Shown: positions 52,170-61,468, counted from the first letter of the stretch. The stretch: DNA of 64,000 bases from Enterobacter_D sp963521185 (GCA_963521185.1 CAUQTV010000004.1:186001-250000), one strand, 5' to 3'. Translations and numbers: made by a program. Notes: generated from the sequence alone by a model not told the origin.

Positions 52170-55100
52170 TTAACTCATAAAAGAGACGGTTGATGACCAG
52201 GGCGTAAGGCTGTCCGGGTTCACTAAATGCAAGCCTGTTTTTCTCGTTTGTGTCATTAACGGTGAGAGCGTATCGTTCAAATTATTTTGCTGTGCGGCAT
52301 AGATGTTCCCCGGCGCAATATCCTCGCTGTTTTGCATACCCATACTGGCCGCTAAATAGTTGGCCTGAGTTTGTGTTTTCAGCGTCGTTGTATCAGTACT
52401 GGTATTGCTGGTTTCATCTTCTGACCGATCGGTTGTACTGCCCTCCTTCTTCTGCGAAATATAATCGTAAACAGAGATACCGAATTTTGTTCCACTGGTG
52501 ACAATCGTATTCACCACGCTGAACGCCGTAGAATCGGTCACAGTGAGGAAACGATCGGCGGTTTTTACCATTACGCTACGGGTATCAATGAATTTGGTGA
52601 TTTTACCGGACCCCGTCCTGCCTCGCGCTTTGGACCACATATCATGAATCATATCCGGCGCTTCTTTGATATAACCCGGAACCTTTCTTAGCGTATTACC
52701 AAAGCTAATCACCGAGCAGACTTTTGACACCCAGGAAAGGACATTCGCTACAGCAGGGTTACTTTCTTCCAACGCATAAGAGGCAATTGACGTTACGGTA
52801 CCAATAATTCCCACAGCCCCGATAATCAGCGTTGCAACATCCGCCGCAGCAATAGCGGCCATCACTCCGCCTTCCACAATAATCGAGGCCCCCGCCGTCA
52901 CAATAGCCAACACCAGTGAAAATACCCCCAAGCCAATTTTCACCCCGTTTTGCCAGCTAATATGACCGCTGGGATCGGTAAAGTTAATAGGATCGTTCTG
53001 GCAGTAGCTATAAGGATTAATGCCACCTGCACCAAAGGGAGACCAGCTGTCCGGCGTGTTAAACCGCATCAGTTCAGGGTTATAGGCGCGGTAGCCTCCC
53101 CCAAGATGATAATAGCCGGTGACGGGGTCTCGAAACTGCCCATTGAACGCAGGTTGCCAGCCAGGGTCCGCATCAGCTATGCCACCGAAGGCCGTAAAAG
53201 CGGTGACCTTCATTTCGTCAGTACGCGTATTAATATCGCTGGATGGCGTCCCCTTCAAATCGGTTAAATAGAGCCGGGTGGTGTTGTTTTCGACGCTGGC
53301 ATGCGGCTGGTTGGCTACCTGAAGTAGATTCGTGGTCGTTGATGCCGCCGAGTGGTATAGCGAAGCAATCGATCCCTCACGATAGTAGAAATGCGTATGC
53401 TGGTCCGAAACGGTATGCTGCCTGACCAGACGATCCAGCGCATCATAATAATAGGTTGCCAGCGTATTACCGCCGCTCTGCACCGCACTCATCCGACCCA
53501 GTTCGTCATAGACAAGCGTATTGCCCGCTTCATTTTTTATCATACGGCCAGCCGCATCGTAACTTAGCGAAATGCTGGACGGATAATCAGGATGAGAGTG
53601 CGTCACCCGCGTAAGCTGGCACGGGTCGGCGTTCTCATAATGGTACTCAGCCACGTCCTGACCGAGCGAAAAATCCGTCTGAACAGTGGTAACATTGCCT
53701 AAAACGTCATAGGCGAAACGTTGATGGGTGATCTCATTACCGTATTTATCGACCGGCAATGAAGCCCCGGTGGCATAATAATCCGCTAACTGCTCGCGGT
53801 GATTAAATTCATAGATCTCGCTGAGCAGGATGTTGTTGCCATCACGGGTGACGCGTTTGCATAACGCATTGTTCTGGTAATACTCTTGCTCAATTGAGCG
53901 CCGATACAGCCCACAGGTGTAAAAACGCAGCTTCTCGCGTCCGAAATCATCGTAGGTTAACGTCATTTCTGAGATGACATTTGTACTGGTGTCTTTTGTC
54001 ACAACCGTTTTAACACGGCCTAACGTATCAAAAGTGGTGTTATTAGTAACATTACCTTCACTGATAGAGGTGCATTGCCCAAAGGCATTAAACACCGAAC
54101 GGCGTTGCACACCATTTGTGCCGGTATAATCCGTTAAGATACCATTGCGGGAAAACTGATAATCGGATGCGGCGTTATGCCCGGCGTCGGTAAAGGCTTC
54201 CGTCGCAAGGGTTGAATCGGCATTATAAGTGTGAGTGAAGCTGATTCCGTCATGGGTTACTCCATCAAGAACCGCACCGGTAACCGGATCGTACGACAGC
54301 GTCTGAAGTTGCAGACCGGCGTCATTTTTTACGCTTTTAACCGCATTTTTTAATTCCGGGATATAGTCATAATGCAACGAAACCCCATCAGCCATGGTGA
54401 TTTGATGGGGCACGGATTTATCATCAAGGTAGAAACAGGACTCAATTCGGTCAGCATGGGTTGTTTTGGTGAGACGGCTCATTCCGTCGAAAGTCTGCTC
54501 ACCGAGCCAGCTTTCATTGACGTAAATATTCGCAATCAGTTTTTCGGTGGAATGCGGGGCATACTCTTTTTTGATCTTCGTGCCGTCACTCAGAAGGGTA
54601 TTGATGACGCGCCCAAAACTGTCATAGGTGTATTCAGTCGCCACCGCATTTTCATTAAGCGTTTTGCGCAGTTGACCTAACCCATCATATTCAAACCGTT
54701 TGGTGCCTGAATTCATCCCCTGATTATCGATTTTATCCTGGCGAACCACGGCACCGTTGATATCGTAAAAAGTCGTTGTCGTACCGGTGGTAATTTCCGC
54801 TGAGCTTTGCCAGAGTCTGGCTTGCAGCGTGGTGGGGTCATATTCATTGTGTTCAGTATGACCGTCGTTGTATTGAATGGCATTGACAATCCCCCAGTCA
54901 TTATAGGAAATGGTCTGCGAAACAACAGCTTCCGTCTCACCCAGCCGATCGTAGCGGGCGTTATAAAATTCACGACCCAGTGAATCATATTCCCGCTCGA
55001 AGAGTGTTTCCCATTTACCATTGACTTTTTTGGCCTGGCGGATTAAACGCCCTAAACCATCATAGGTATTTTTGCCTTCGTTGCCTTTTGCATCCATGAC

Positions 55101-57017
55101 CACCATAACGGGGGCCAAAACGCTCGTCCCAGGCGTGACTTCCTCCATCGCATAGGTGTAATTGACCTGGGATTCAAATGCTGTACCTTTGTTATTGATG
55201 GTCTGTTTGATTCTGTCGAGCACATCATAAATATATTCGACAGTATTGCCTTCCGCATCCGTGACAACGCGCTCTTTTTGTGAGAAGGGATAATATTCAA
55301 CGGTGACCGAAGAGGTGTTACCCGCGTCGCTATCATAGTCATACGGGAAGAAATCCACGACGCTGCGATAATATTCACCCGCATCAGACCAGGCTATATT
55401 TTCGACGGCCGGGTAGCCCAGAGCCTCTCCCTCATTACCGGCTTTGCGCGTCGTTTTGGAATATTCACGGCCATAGTTGACCCCCGCTGGATCGTCTAAA
55501 TAGCGATGGGCCACCGACATGAGCATCTGGTCGTTGGCGATGAAATTTTCCGCTGTTAATACCACCATACCCGCAAGTTCGCTTTGCGCTGCGGTCGCCA
55601 CTGGCATCGACGAATAGGTGTAAGATTTCATTTTTTGCGGTGTGTCAAAACTGGATGGCGCAGGCGTCGTGGTTTCGGATTTTAAAAAATGATGAAAGCC
55701 ATAGGGATCGGCAGGACATCCCTCTTCACCCTCGGGTGAATAATAGGCCCAACTGACAATTTTTCCGTCAGGATCGGTCTGCTTTAACAGGTTGCCGTTC
55801 AGATCGAATTCAAACTCCGTACGCTCAGTGCGTTCCTGTGCAAGGGCCGCATCATGCCAGGTCACCTCTTTGGATTTTTGGCAGAGGAAATTGTTTGGCT
55901 GCTGGCTGAAGGAGGCATTGGCAATCGCATAATAGGTTGCCGCGGTTATTTTCTGGCAGTTTTTCTCGGTTGTCTTTTCCTCGGTTAACAGATGAAAGTT
56001 ATTAAATGTGCGTCGTGTGACGATGAGATTTACCCCATCGCTACTCTGAAGACGCTCCTCACTCCAGTAATCATAGGGGGTTGAGATGTTGTACAAAGAA
56101 TCGGTATTTGGCGTCCAGGGGGTTAATAAACCGAAACCAAGAAAGTTATTGCTGGAGTACTGGAAGCTGCGGTGGATCGCGGCCTGCTGCGCACCTGGCA
56201 AGCGCGTGTGTGAGGTTACGCGGGGCAGCGACGCCTGTTTCGCGTTCGTTGGAAACTGAATCTGGCTGGCAATATAGGTCACCGATTCGGACATGCCCGA
56301 CGGCGTGTCCATGCCGCTTAGCAACACCGTGGCACCCAGCGTCTGGTAGTGCAAACGCCATACCTGGTTGTCCTCCTCAGTGGCAATGGTAAAGGAGGTC
56401 AGCTGATTATTCGATTGGATAAGCGTGATCTTTTTTTGCTCAACGGATCCCGGCCAGACGGTCATAATGGTGGCACCGCTGTAGCTAACCTCCAGCAGGA
56501 CACTTCTTTCGTCTCTGATGGAAAGAAGCTTGGGTCTCGTTCCTGCCAGGTTCCAGTTAAAGGTGAGCGTCCGGCCTGCCGGGGAGTAGATCTTCTGTGG
56601 GACTTTGACATTGTTGACACTGGAAGGGGAACTCAGTATCTCGACAACGCCTGTTTTATAGATAATTTTGTAGTGGTCGGTAAATTTGATGAACCGAATA
56701 TTGTCTAATTTGTTCTCCTGAATAGTCACCGAAGTGTTATTTTCCAGGACTTTATACTGATCGCCATTCGCGGTGACTAATAATTGGTTTTGCTTATCAT
56801 AAGAGCTGATGCCTAAATTCCAGCCATTGCCGAAACCACTGTTGGAGGAATCCAGTGGATTATAGCTAAGTGAAATATCCTGCACGGGGCCAATACCCTG
56901 GTTCGCCACCAGCTTAACCATCGGGAACACTGCCTTATACAAACCGGTTCGAACATCGACTTCCGCTTGCAAACTGCTGGCAAAGTTTACGGCCTGAGAA
57001 TAAAAGCTTTGCGACAT
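52170..57017 (-). CDS. RHS/YD-repeat protein with hydrophobic C-terminal region
   Basis: 1615 residues from the ATG at 57017 (GAGAGGT 6 bp upstream). The N-terminal third begins without a signal peptide or a recognisable PAAR domain (VRTGLYKAVFPMVKLV, LSLSYNPL, GFGNGWNLG). Many YD repeats follow (YDVLDRIKQ, YDGLGRLIRQ, YDSFGRVINT, YDAAGRMIKN, YDELGRMSAV). The RHS core is at about 1290-1352: GQFRDPVTGYYHLGGG, RFNTPDSWSPFGAGG, NPYSYCQNDPIN, DPSGH. The 260 residues after the core hold a Gly/Ala/Ile-rich hydrophobic stretch (about 60 residues), then a polar Ser/Thr-rich tail. RHS proteins form a hollow beta shell around a C-terminal effector; here the effector resembles no nuclease I know and may act on membranes. 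Confidence 0.85.
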   Translation of the reverse strand: MSQSFYSQAVNFASSLQAEVDVRTGLYKAVFPMVKLVANQGIGPVQDISLSYNPLDSSNSGFGNGWNLGISSYDKQNQLLVTANGDQYKVLENNTSVTIQENKLDNIRFIKFTDHYKIIYKTGVVEILSSPSSVNNVKVPQKIYSPAGRTLTFNWNLAGTRPKLLSIRDERSVLLEVSYSGATIMTVWPGSVEQKKITLIQSNNQLTSFTIATEEDNQVWRLHYQTLGATVLLSGMDTPSGMSESVTYIASQIQFPTNAKQASLPRVTSHTRLPGAQQAAIHRSFQYSSNNFLGFGLLTPWTPNTDSLYNISTPYDYWSEERLQSSDGVNLIVTRRTFNNFHLLTEEKTTEKNCQKITAATYYAIANASFSQQPNNFLCQKSKEVTWHDAALAQERTERTEFEFDLNGNLLKQTDPDGKIVSWAYYSPEGEEGCPADPYGFHHFLKSETTTPAPSSFDTPQKMKSYTYSSMPVATAAQSELAGMVVLTAENFIANDQMLMSVAHRYLDDPAGVNYGREYSKTTRKAGNEGEALGYPAVENIAWSDAGEYYRSVVDFFPYDYDSDAGNTSSVTVEYYPFSQKERVVTDAEGNTVEYIYDVLDRIKQTINNKGTAFESQVNYTYAMEEVTPGTSVLAPVMVVMDAKGNEGKNTYDGLGRLIRQAKKVNGKWETLFEREYDSLGREFYNARYDRLGETEAVVSQTISYNDWGIVNAIQYNDGHTEHNEYDPTTLQARLWQSSAEITTGTTTTFYDINGAVVRQDKIDNQGMNSGTKRFEYDGLGQLRKTLNENAVATEYTYDSFGRVINTLLSDGTKIKKEYAPHSTEKLIANIYVNESWLGEQTFDGMSRLTKTTHADRIESCFYLDDKSVPHQITMADGVSLHYDYIPELKNAVKSVKNDAGLQLQTLSYDPVTGAVLDGVTHDGISFTHTYNADSTLATEAFTDAGHNAASDYQFSRNGILTDYTGTNGVQRRSVFNAFGQCTSISEGNVTNNTTFDTLGRVKTVVTKDTSTNVISEMTLTYDDFGREKLRFYTCGLYRRSIEQEYYQNNALCKRVTRDGNNILLSEIYEFNHREQLADYYATGASLPVDKYGNEITHQRFAYDVLGNVTTVQTDFSLGQDVAEYHYENADPCQLTRVTHSHPDYPSSISLSYDAAGRMIKNEAGNTLVYDELGRMSAVQSGGNTLATYYYDALDRLVRQHTVSDQHTHFYYREGSIASLYHSAASTTTNLLQVANQPHASVENNTTRLYLTDLKGTPSSDINTRTDEMKVTAFTAFGGIADADPGWQPAFNGQFRDPVTGYYHLGGGYRAYNPELMRFNTPDSWSPFGAGGINPYSYCQNDPINFTDPSGHISWQNGVKIGLGVFSLVLAIVTAGASIIVEGGVMAAIAAADVATLIIGAVGIIGTVTSIASYALEESNPAVANVLSWVSKVCSVISFGNTLRKVPGYIKEAPDMIHDMWSKARGRTGSGKITKFIDTRSVMVKTADRFLTVTDSTAFSVVNTIVTSGTKFGISVYDYISQKKEGSTTDRSEDETSNTSTDTTTLKTQTQANYLAASMGMQNSEDIAPGNIYAAQQNNLNDTLSPLMTQTRKTGLHLVNPDSLTPWSSTVSFMS

Positions 57018-57542
57018 GATGTTACCTCTCATTTGCACCCGCGATTGGGTTAGCACATGCTAGATAGTTTCAGTATTTCAGCACCAGTCAAAACCTCTCA
57101 ACATAACCAACATTTCTTTTTGAGGTTTTTTGATACCGCTTCCGCGCGCTCACACATTTTAAACAAATATCAAAAAAAGCTTAAAACCATAGCCATAAGA
57201 TTGATTTATTAGATTTTTTTACAAATAGACTTTACCCAACCAATAATTTATTAAACAGTTTAGCTCACATATTTATTGGCAACGAAAAAAATTAGTAAAC
57301 AAAGTAAAAGCTGATGATTTTAATGAATATTTAATTCGCTACAATTACCGACATGGAGAAGGTGTCTAATAAAAGTTCGGGCACCCCATCTATCCGTGCA
57401 AAAATGCTTCTGATGACTATTTTTTAGACCGCCTTTCGCAGTATTTTGTTATGCCTATAATAATAGCGGAAGCGCATGCTCAACGCGCTAATATCACATC
57501 GATAGCGGCAATAGAGAGCAAGATTCGCTCTCAAGTGCCCCG
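57018..57542. other. AT-rich intergenic region between the RHS and holin-like genes
   Basis: 525 bp, visibly much richer in A and T than the core genes, with many A and T runs (57170-57300). It should contain the RHS promoter. On the plus strand there is TACAAT at 57340 and a 24-codon frame (57353-57427, MEKVSNKSSGTPSIRAKMLL) that could be the broken N terminus of a membrane sensor, but I cannot support a gene. A small GAGAGC/GCTCTC hairpin lies at 57509-57528, just after the holin-like gene. Confidence 0.55.
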
Positions 57543-57866
57543 TTAATCTTGCTTAAGATAATTTTTAATTTTTTCTCCCAACAGTTTAAGTATGGGCGAA
57601 GCAAAGACTCCCGCAATACCTGAAACCACCAGCACCATATTGAAACTAAAGCCTTTCTCCAGGGCCAGAATACCCATGAGCAAGCCCGTAAAACAGGACG
57701 TTACAATCTGAGAAAAGCAGGAGAATAAATCAGTGCGAAAATCCTTTTTCTCTTTACGCATTATATAGAAAACAATGCCTCCCCAGCCTCCCAAAAAAAT
57801 AACCAAACAGAGCAGTTTAATGTCTTCCACAATTCCTTGTGGAAGTTTTGCCAGACTCATCATCAT
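57543..57866 (-). CDS. Holin-like small membrane protein
   Basis: 107 residues from the ATG at 57866 (AAGGTG 6 bp upstream). Three hydrophobic segments (about 17-36, 50-70, 74-94), a charged loop after the first (RKEKKDFRTD) and a basic tail (GEKIKNYLKQD), which resembles LydA-type phage holins (superfamily III). No endolysin or spanin gene is nearby. Holin-like genes accompany toxin loci such as Yersinia and Photorhabdus tc clusters, where they aid release, so a role in RHS export is plausible but inferred. Confidence 0.6.
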   Translation of the reverse strand: MMMSLAKLPQGIVEDIKLLCLVIFLGGWGGIVFYIMRKEKKDFRTDLFSCFSQIVTSCFTGLLMGILALEKGFSFNMVLVVSGIAGVFASPILKLLGEKIKNYLKQD

Positions 57867-58011
57867 GTGAAACACCTTACTGAATATGATTAAAACGATA
57901 CAGGTGGCGAGTATGGCGTATGCGGATAAGGAAAGGGACTAAAAGGAGATAAACCAGACTCATTTATGCACATTCACTTTTTTTGACAGAAAGTGTGGAA
58001 GCAATAATAAA

Positions 58012-58046
58012 AAACCCCGGCATCACGCTAAGCGATGCCGGGGTTT
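58012..58046 (-). terminator. dnaKJ operon terminator
   Basis: Perfect 13-bp stem AAACCCCGGCATC/GATGCCGGGGTTT; on the minus strand it is followed by TTTATTATT, 23 bp after dnaJ. Confidence 0.9.
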
Positions 58047-58068
58047 ATCAGCGTTTGATGAAGCGCGC

Positions 58069-59208
58069 TTAGCGCGTCAAATCATCAAAGAATTTCTTCA
58101 CGCCGTCGAAGAAGCTTTTTGAGCGCGGGCTGTTATGTTCACCCGTTGGTCCGCCGAAGCTGTCCTGCAAATCTTTAAGCAGCTGTTTCTGCTTATCGTT
58201 AAGACCGACTGGCGTTTCAACGACAACGCGGCATAGCAGGTCGCCCTGCGCGCCACCGCGAACGGATTTGACGCCCTTGCCGCGCATACGGAACAGTTTG
58301 CCGGTCTGCGTTTCGTTAGGGACTTTCAGCTTCACGCGGCCATCGAGGGTCGGAACTTCAATTTCACCGCCCAGGGCTGCCATCGCGAAGTTGATCGGCA
58401 CTTCGCAGTACAGGTTATTCCCTTCACGTTCAAAGATCGGGTGCTGCTTGACCTGAACCTGAACGTAGAGATCTCCCGCCGGTGCGCCGTGCTCACCCGC
58501 TTCACCTTCGCCAGACAGGCGAATACGGTCGCCGGTATCGACCCCTGCCGGGATTTTAACCGACAGCGTTTTGCTCTTCTCGACGCGGCCATGACCGTGA
58601 CATTTGTTGCACGGATCTTTGATGATGGTCCCGCGTCCCTGGCAGTGTGGACAGGCCTGCTGCACCGCAAAGAAGCCCTGACGCATCTGCACCTGGCCCG
58701 AACCATGACAGGTTGGACAGGTCTGCGGTTGCGTACCGGCTTTCGCGCCGCTGCCGTGGCAAATGTCACACTCTTCCAGCGTCGGAATGCGGATTTCTTT
58801 GGTGACGCCGCGAACGGCTTCTTCCAGCGTCAGATCCATGTTGTAGCGTAAATCAGCACCGCGTGCCGCACGCTGACGACCCCGGCCACCGCCGAAGATA
58901 TCGCCAAAGACATCGCCGAAGATGTCGCTGAAATCAGCACCGCCGCCACCAAAGCCGCCGCCACCGCCACCCATGCCACCCTGCTCAAACGCGGCGTGAC
59001 CGTACTGGTCATAGGCGGCACGTTTTTGTGCGTCGGTCAGGATTTCGTAGGCTTCTTTGATCTCTTTAAATTTGGCTTCGGCCTCTTTATCGCCCTGGTT
59101 GCGGTCCGGGTGAAATTTCATGGCCAGGCGTTTGTACGCCTTTTTGATTTCACGCTCTTCCGCTGATTTGGAAACGCCTAAAATCTCGTAATAATCTTGC
59201 TTTGCCAT
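58069..59208 (-). CDS. dnaJ: Chaperone DnaJ
   Basis: 379 residues. J domain with HPD (KFHPDRNQGD), Gly/Phe-rich linker (GGMGGGGGGFGGGG), four CxxCxGxG zinc repeats (CDICHGSG, CPTCHGSG, CPHCQGRG, CNKCHGHG) and C-terminal substrate-binding domains. Delivers substrates to DnaK and stimulates its ATPase. Downstream of dnaK by 85 bp. Confidence 0.98.
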   Translation of the reverse strand: MAKQDYYEILGVSKSAEEREIKKAYKRLAMKFHPDRNQGDKEAEAKFKEIKEAYEILTDAQKRAAYDQYGHAAFEQGGMGGGGGGFGGGGADFSDIFGDVFGDIFGGGRGRQRAARGADLRYNMDLTLEEAVRGVTKEIRIPTLEECDICHGSGAKAGTQPQTCPTCHGSGQVQMRQGFFAVQQACPHCQGRGTIIKDPCNKCHGHGRVEKSKTLSVKIPAGVDTGDRIRLSGEGEAGEHGAPAGDLYVQVQVKQHPIFEREGNNLYCEVPINFAMAALGGEIEVPTLDGRVKLKVPNETQTGKLFRMRGKGVKSVRGGAQGDLLCRVVVETPVGLNDKQKQLLKDLQDSFGGPTGEHNSPRSKSFFDGVKKFFDDLTR

Positions 59209-59234
59209 CGTTTTTTTCTGCCCCTAACATGCGT

Positions 59235-59267
59235 GCACGGGCGGAGAGGAAACCTCTTCGCCCGTGC
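59235..59267 (-). ncRNA. dnaK-dnaJ intergenic hairpin, candidate tpke11 RNA
   Basis: The 85-bp gap contains a near-perfect long hairpin: GCACGGGCG pairing with CGCCCGTGC and an inner GAGAGG/CCTCTT-type helix closed by an AAA loop. In E. coli the small RNA tpke11 is annotated in exactly this gap. Whether a separate RNA exists here or the hairpin only tunes dnaJ expression is not visible. Confidence 0.5.
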
Positions 59268-59293
59268 CAGTGTTTTACCCGTTCAAAGGGCGA

Positions 59294-61210
59294 TTATTTT
59301 TTGTCTTTTACTTCTTCGAATTCAGCATCGACAACATCGTCATCTTTCGCGTTGCTCGCAGAAGCATCAGCGCCACCCGCTTGCTGCTGTGCGTGCTGCT
59401 GCTGAGCGATTTCCATCAGCTTCTCGGAAGCCTGCGCCAGCGCCTGCATTTTCGCTTCGATGTCCGCTTTGTCTTCGCCTTTCAGCGAGGTTTCCAGCGC
59501 GCTCAGAGCTGACTCGATCGCCGTTTTATCGTCTGCTGGCAGCTGTTCGCCCGCTTCTTCTACCTGCTTGCGGGTGCTGTGCAGCAGATGGTCACCCTGG
59601 TTACGGGTCTGAACCAGCTCTTCAAACTTACGGTCAGATTCTGCGTTCGCTTCCGCTTCGCGCACCATTTTCTGGATTTCTTCTTCGTTCAGACCAGAAG
59701 AGGCCTTGATGGTGATCTTCTGCTCTTTACCGCTGTTTTTGTCTTTCGCAGACACGTGCAGAATACCGTCGGCATCGATGTCAAAGGTGACTTCGATCTG
59801 CGGCATACCACGCGGTGCCGGGCTGATGCCGTCCAGGTTAAACTGGCCCAGCGATTTGTTATCAGACGCACGTTTACGCTCACCCTGGATGACATGGATC
59901 GTCACCGCAGACTGGTTGTCTTCCGCCGTTGAGAACACCTGGCTGTGTTTGGTCGGGATGGTGGTGTTCTTGGTGATCAGCGCCGTCATTACGCCGCCCA
60001 TGGTTTCGATACCCAGCGACAGCGGGGTAACGTCCAGCAGCAGAACGTCTTTCACTTCACCGGTCAACACGCCGCCCTGAACCGCAGCACCGATAGCCAC
60101 AGCTTCGTCCGGGTTCACGTCTTTACGCGGCTCTTTACCAAAGAACTCAGCCACTTTTTTCTGCACCATCGGCATACGGGTCTGACCGCCGACCAGGATA
60201 ACGTCCTGGATATCAGAAACGGACAGGCCAGCATCCTGCAAAGCGACTTTCAGCGGCTCGATGGAACGGTTAACCAGGTCTTCCACCAGGCTTTCCAGTT
60301 TCGCACGGGTCACTTTGATGTTCATGTGTTTCGGGCCGCTCGCGTCAGCCGTGATGTACGGCAGGTTCACGTCGGTCTGCTGCGCAGAAGACAGCTCGAT
60401 TTTCGCTTTTTCTGCCGCTTCTTTCAGGCGCTGCATCGCCAGCGGGTCGTTACGCAGGTCGATGCCCTGATCTTTCTTAAATTCTTCAACGAGGTAGTTG
60501 ATCATACGGCTGTCGAAGTCTTCACCACCCAGGTGGGTATCACCGTTGGTTGCCAGAACTTCGAAGGTTTTTTCGCCGTCAACTTCGTCGATTTCGATAA
60601 TAGAGATATCGAAGGTACCACCACCGAGGTCGTAAACCGCGATAGTGCGGTTGCCCACTTCTTTATCCAGACCGTACGCCAGTGCGGCAGCGGTCGGTTC
60701 GTTGATGATACGTTTGACTTCCAGACCGGCGATACGACCGGCGTCTTTGGTTGCCTGACGCTGTGCATCGTTAAAGTAAGCCGGTACGGTGATAACCGCT
60801 TCAGTTACCGGTTCGCCCAGGTAATCTTCAGCCGTTTTCTTCATTTTTTTCAGCACTTCAGCCGAAATCTGCGGCGGTGCCATTTTCTGGCCTTTCACGT
60901 CAATCCAGGCGTCGCCGTTGTCAGCACCAATAATTTTGTACGGCATGATGGACACATCACGCTGCACTTCTTCGTCCTGGAAGCGGCGACCGATCAGGCG
61001 TTTAATCGCAAACAAGGTGTTTTGCGGGTTTGTCACTGCCTGACGTTTAGCCGGCTGACCAACCAGAGTTTCGCCATCCTGGGTATACGCAATGATAGAA
61101 GGCGTGGTGCGATCGCCTTCGGCGTTCTCAAGCACACGTGCGGTAGTGCCATCCATAATTGCGATACAAGAGTTGGTTGTACCCAGGTCGATACCAATAA
61201 TTTTACCCAT
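59294..61210 (-). CDS. dnaK: Chaperone DnaK (Hsp70)
   Basis: 638 residues. ATPase domain with GIDLGTTNSC, DLGGGTFDIS and ILVGGQTRMP; substrate-binding domain from about 390 and a helical lid, ending in the EFEEVKDKK tail. Central Hsp70 working with DnaJ and GrpE, and it controls sigma-32 stability. Two sigma-32 promoters lie upstream. Confidence 0.99.
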   Translation of the reverse strand: MGKIIGIDLGTTNSCIAIMDGTTARVLENAEGDRTTPSIIAYTQDGETLVGQPAKRQAVTNPQNTLFAIKRLIGRRFQDEEVQRDVSIMPYKIIGADNGDAWIDVKGQKMAPPQISAEVLKKMKKTAEDYLGEPVTEAVITVPAYFNDAQRQATKDAGRIAGLEVKRIINEPTAAALAYGLDKEVGNRTIAVYDLGGGTFDISIIEIDEVDGEKTFEVLATNGDTHLGGEDFDSRMINYLVEEFKKDQGIDLRNDPLAMQRLKEAAEKAKIELSSAQQTDVNLPYITADASGPKHMNIKVTRAKLESLVEDLVNRSIEPLKVALQDAGLSVSDIQDVILVGGQTRMPMVQKKVAEFFGKEPRKDVNPDEAVAIGAAVQGGVLTGEVKDVLLLDVTPLSLGIETMGGVMTALITKNTTIPTKHSQVFSTAEDNQSAVTIHVIQGERKRASDNKSLGQFNLDGISPAPRGMPQIEVTFDIDADGILHVSAKDKNSGKEQKITIKASSGLNEEEIQKMVREAEANAESDRKFEELVQTRNQGDHLLHSTRKQVEEAGEQLPADDKTAIESALSALETSLKGEDKADIEAKMQALAQASEKLMEIAQQQHAQQQAGGADASASNAKDDDVVDAEFEEVKDKK

Positions 61211-61256
61211 CTAAACGTCTCCACTAAAAATTCGTCATCATGTGGTTGTGGATCTG

Positions 61257-61284
61257 TAATAAGGGCAAATGATGCGGTTTCAAC
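61257..61284 (-). promoter_or_regulatory. dnaK sigma-32 promoter P2
   Basis: Minus strand: -35 GTTGAAA (61278-61284), 12-bp spacer, -10 CCCTTATTA (61257-61265). Matches the heat-shock consensus and the E. coli P2 position. Confidence 0.7.
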
Positions 61285-61329
61285 TGCCCTTAGGTGATTT
61301 TTTCAGATCCATTCACTTCGGTTGACTAC

Positions 61330-61358
61330 AAGATGGGGTCGTAACGGGCGTCATCAAG
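61330..61358 (-). promoter_or_regulatory. dnaK sigma-32 promoter P1
   Basis: Minus strand: -35 CTTGATG (61352-61358), 13-bp spacer, -10 CCCCATCTT (61330-61338), a strong match to the sigma-32 consensus CTTGAAA / CCCCATNT. Confidence 0.85.
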
Positions 61359-61436
61359 GGGGATGAGTAAAAAATTTTTTAAATTCACCCTGCTCAGATC
61401 ATAGACACAATCTTTCGTGCTCATTATGATGCCGCG

Positions 61437-61468
61437 CCCCGCCTGCTCAATATTTGGTGCGGGGTTTT
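61437..61468 (+). terminator. Intrinsic-terminator-like hairpin just upstream of satP
   Basis: CCCCGC/GCGGGG stem with a 16-base loop followed by TTTT, 40 bp before the satP ATG. It would stop plus-strand transcription before satP, so it may be an attenuator or the end of an upstream transcript. Confidence 0.5.

Noticed and set aside
52170..57017. RHS protein as a T6SS-delivered PAAR-RHS effector
   Set aside because: No PAAR or VgrG-binding region is recognisable at the N terminus, and no vgrG, eag or hcp gene lies in the window.
50161..57866. RHS island as a full Tc (ABC) insecticidal toxin locus
   Set aside because: No TcA or TcB homologue is present; the RHS protein alone does not make a Tc complex, and the two accessory proteins do not resemble TcA or TcB.
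57543..57866. Holin-like gene as evidence of a prophage
   Set aside because: No integrase, endolysin, structural or regulatory phage genes flank it, and core genes adjoin on both sides.
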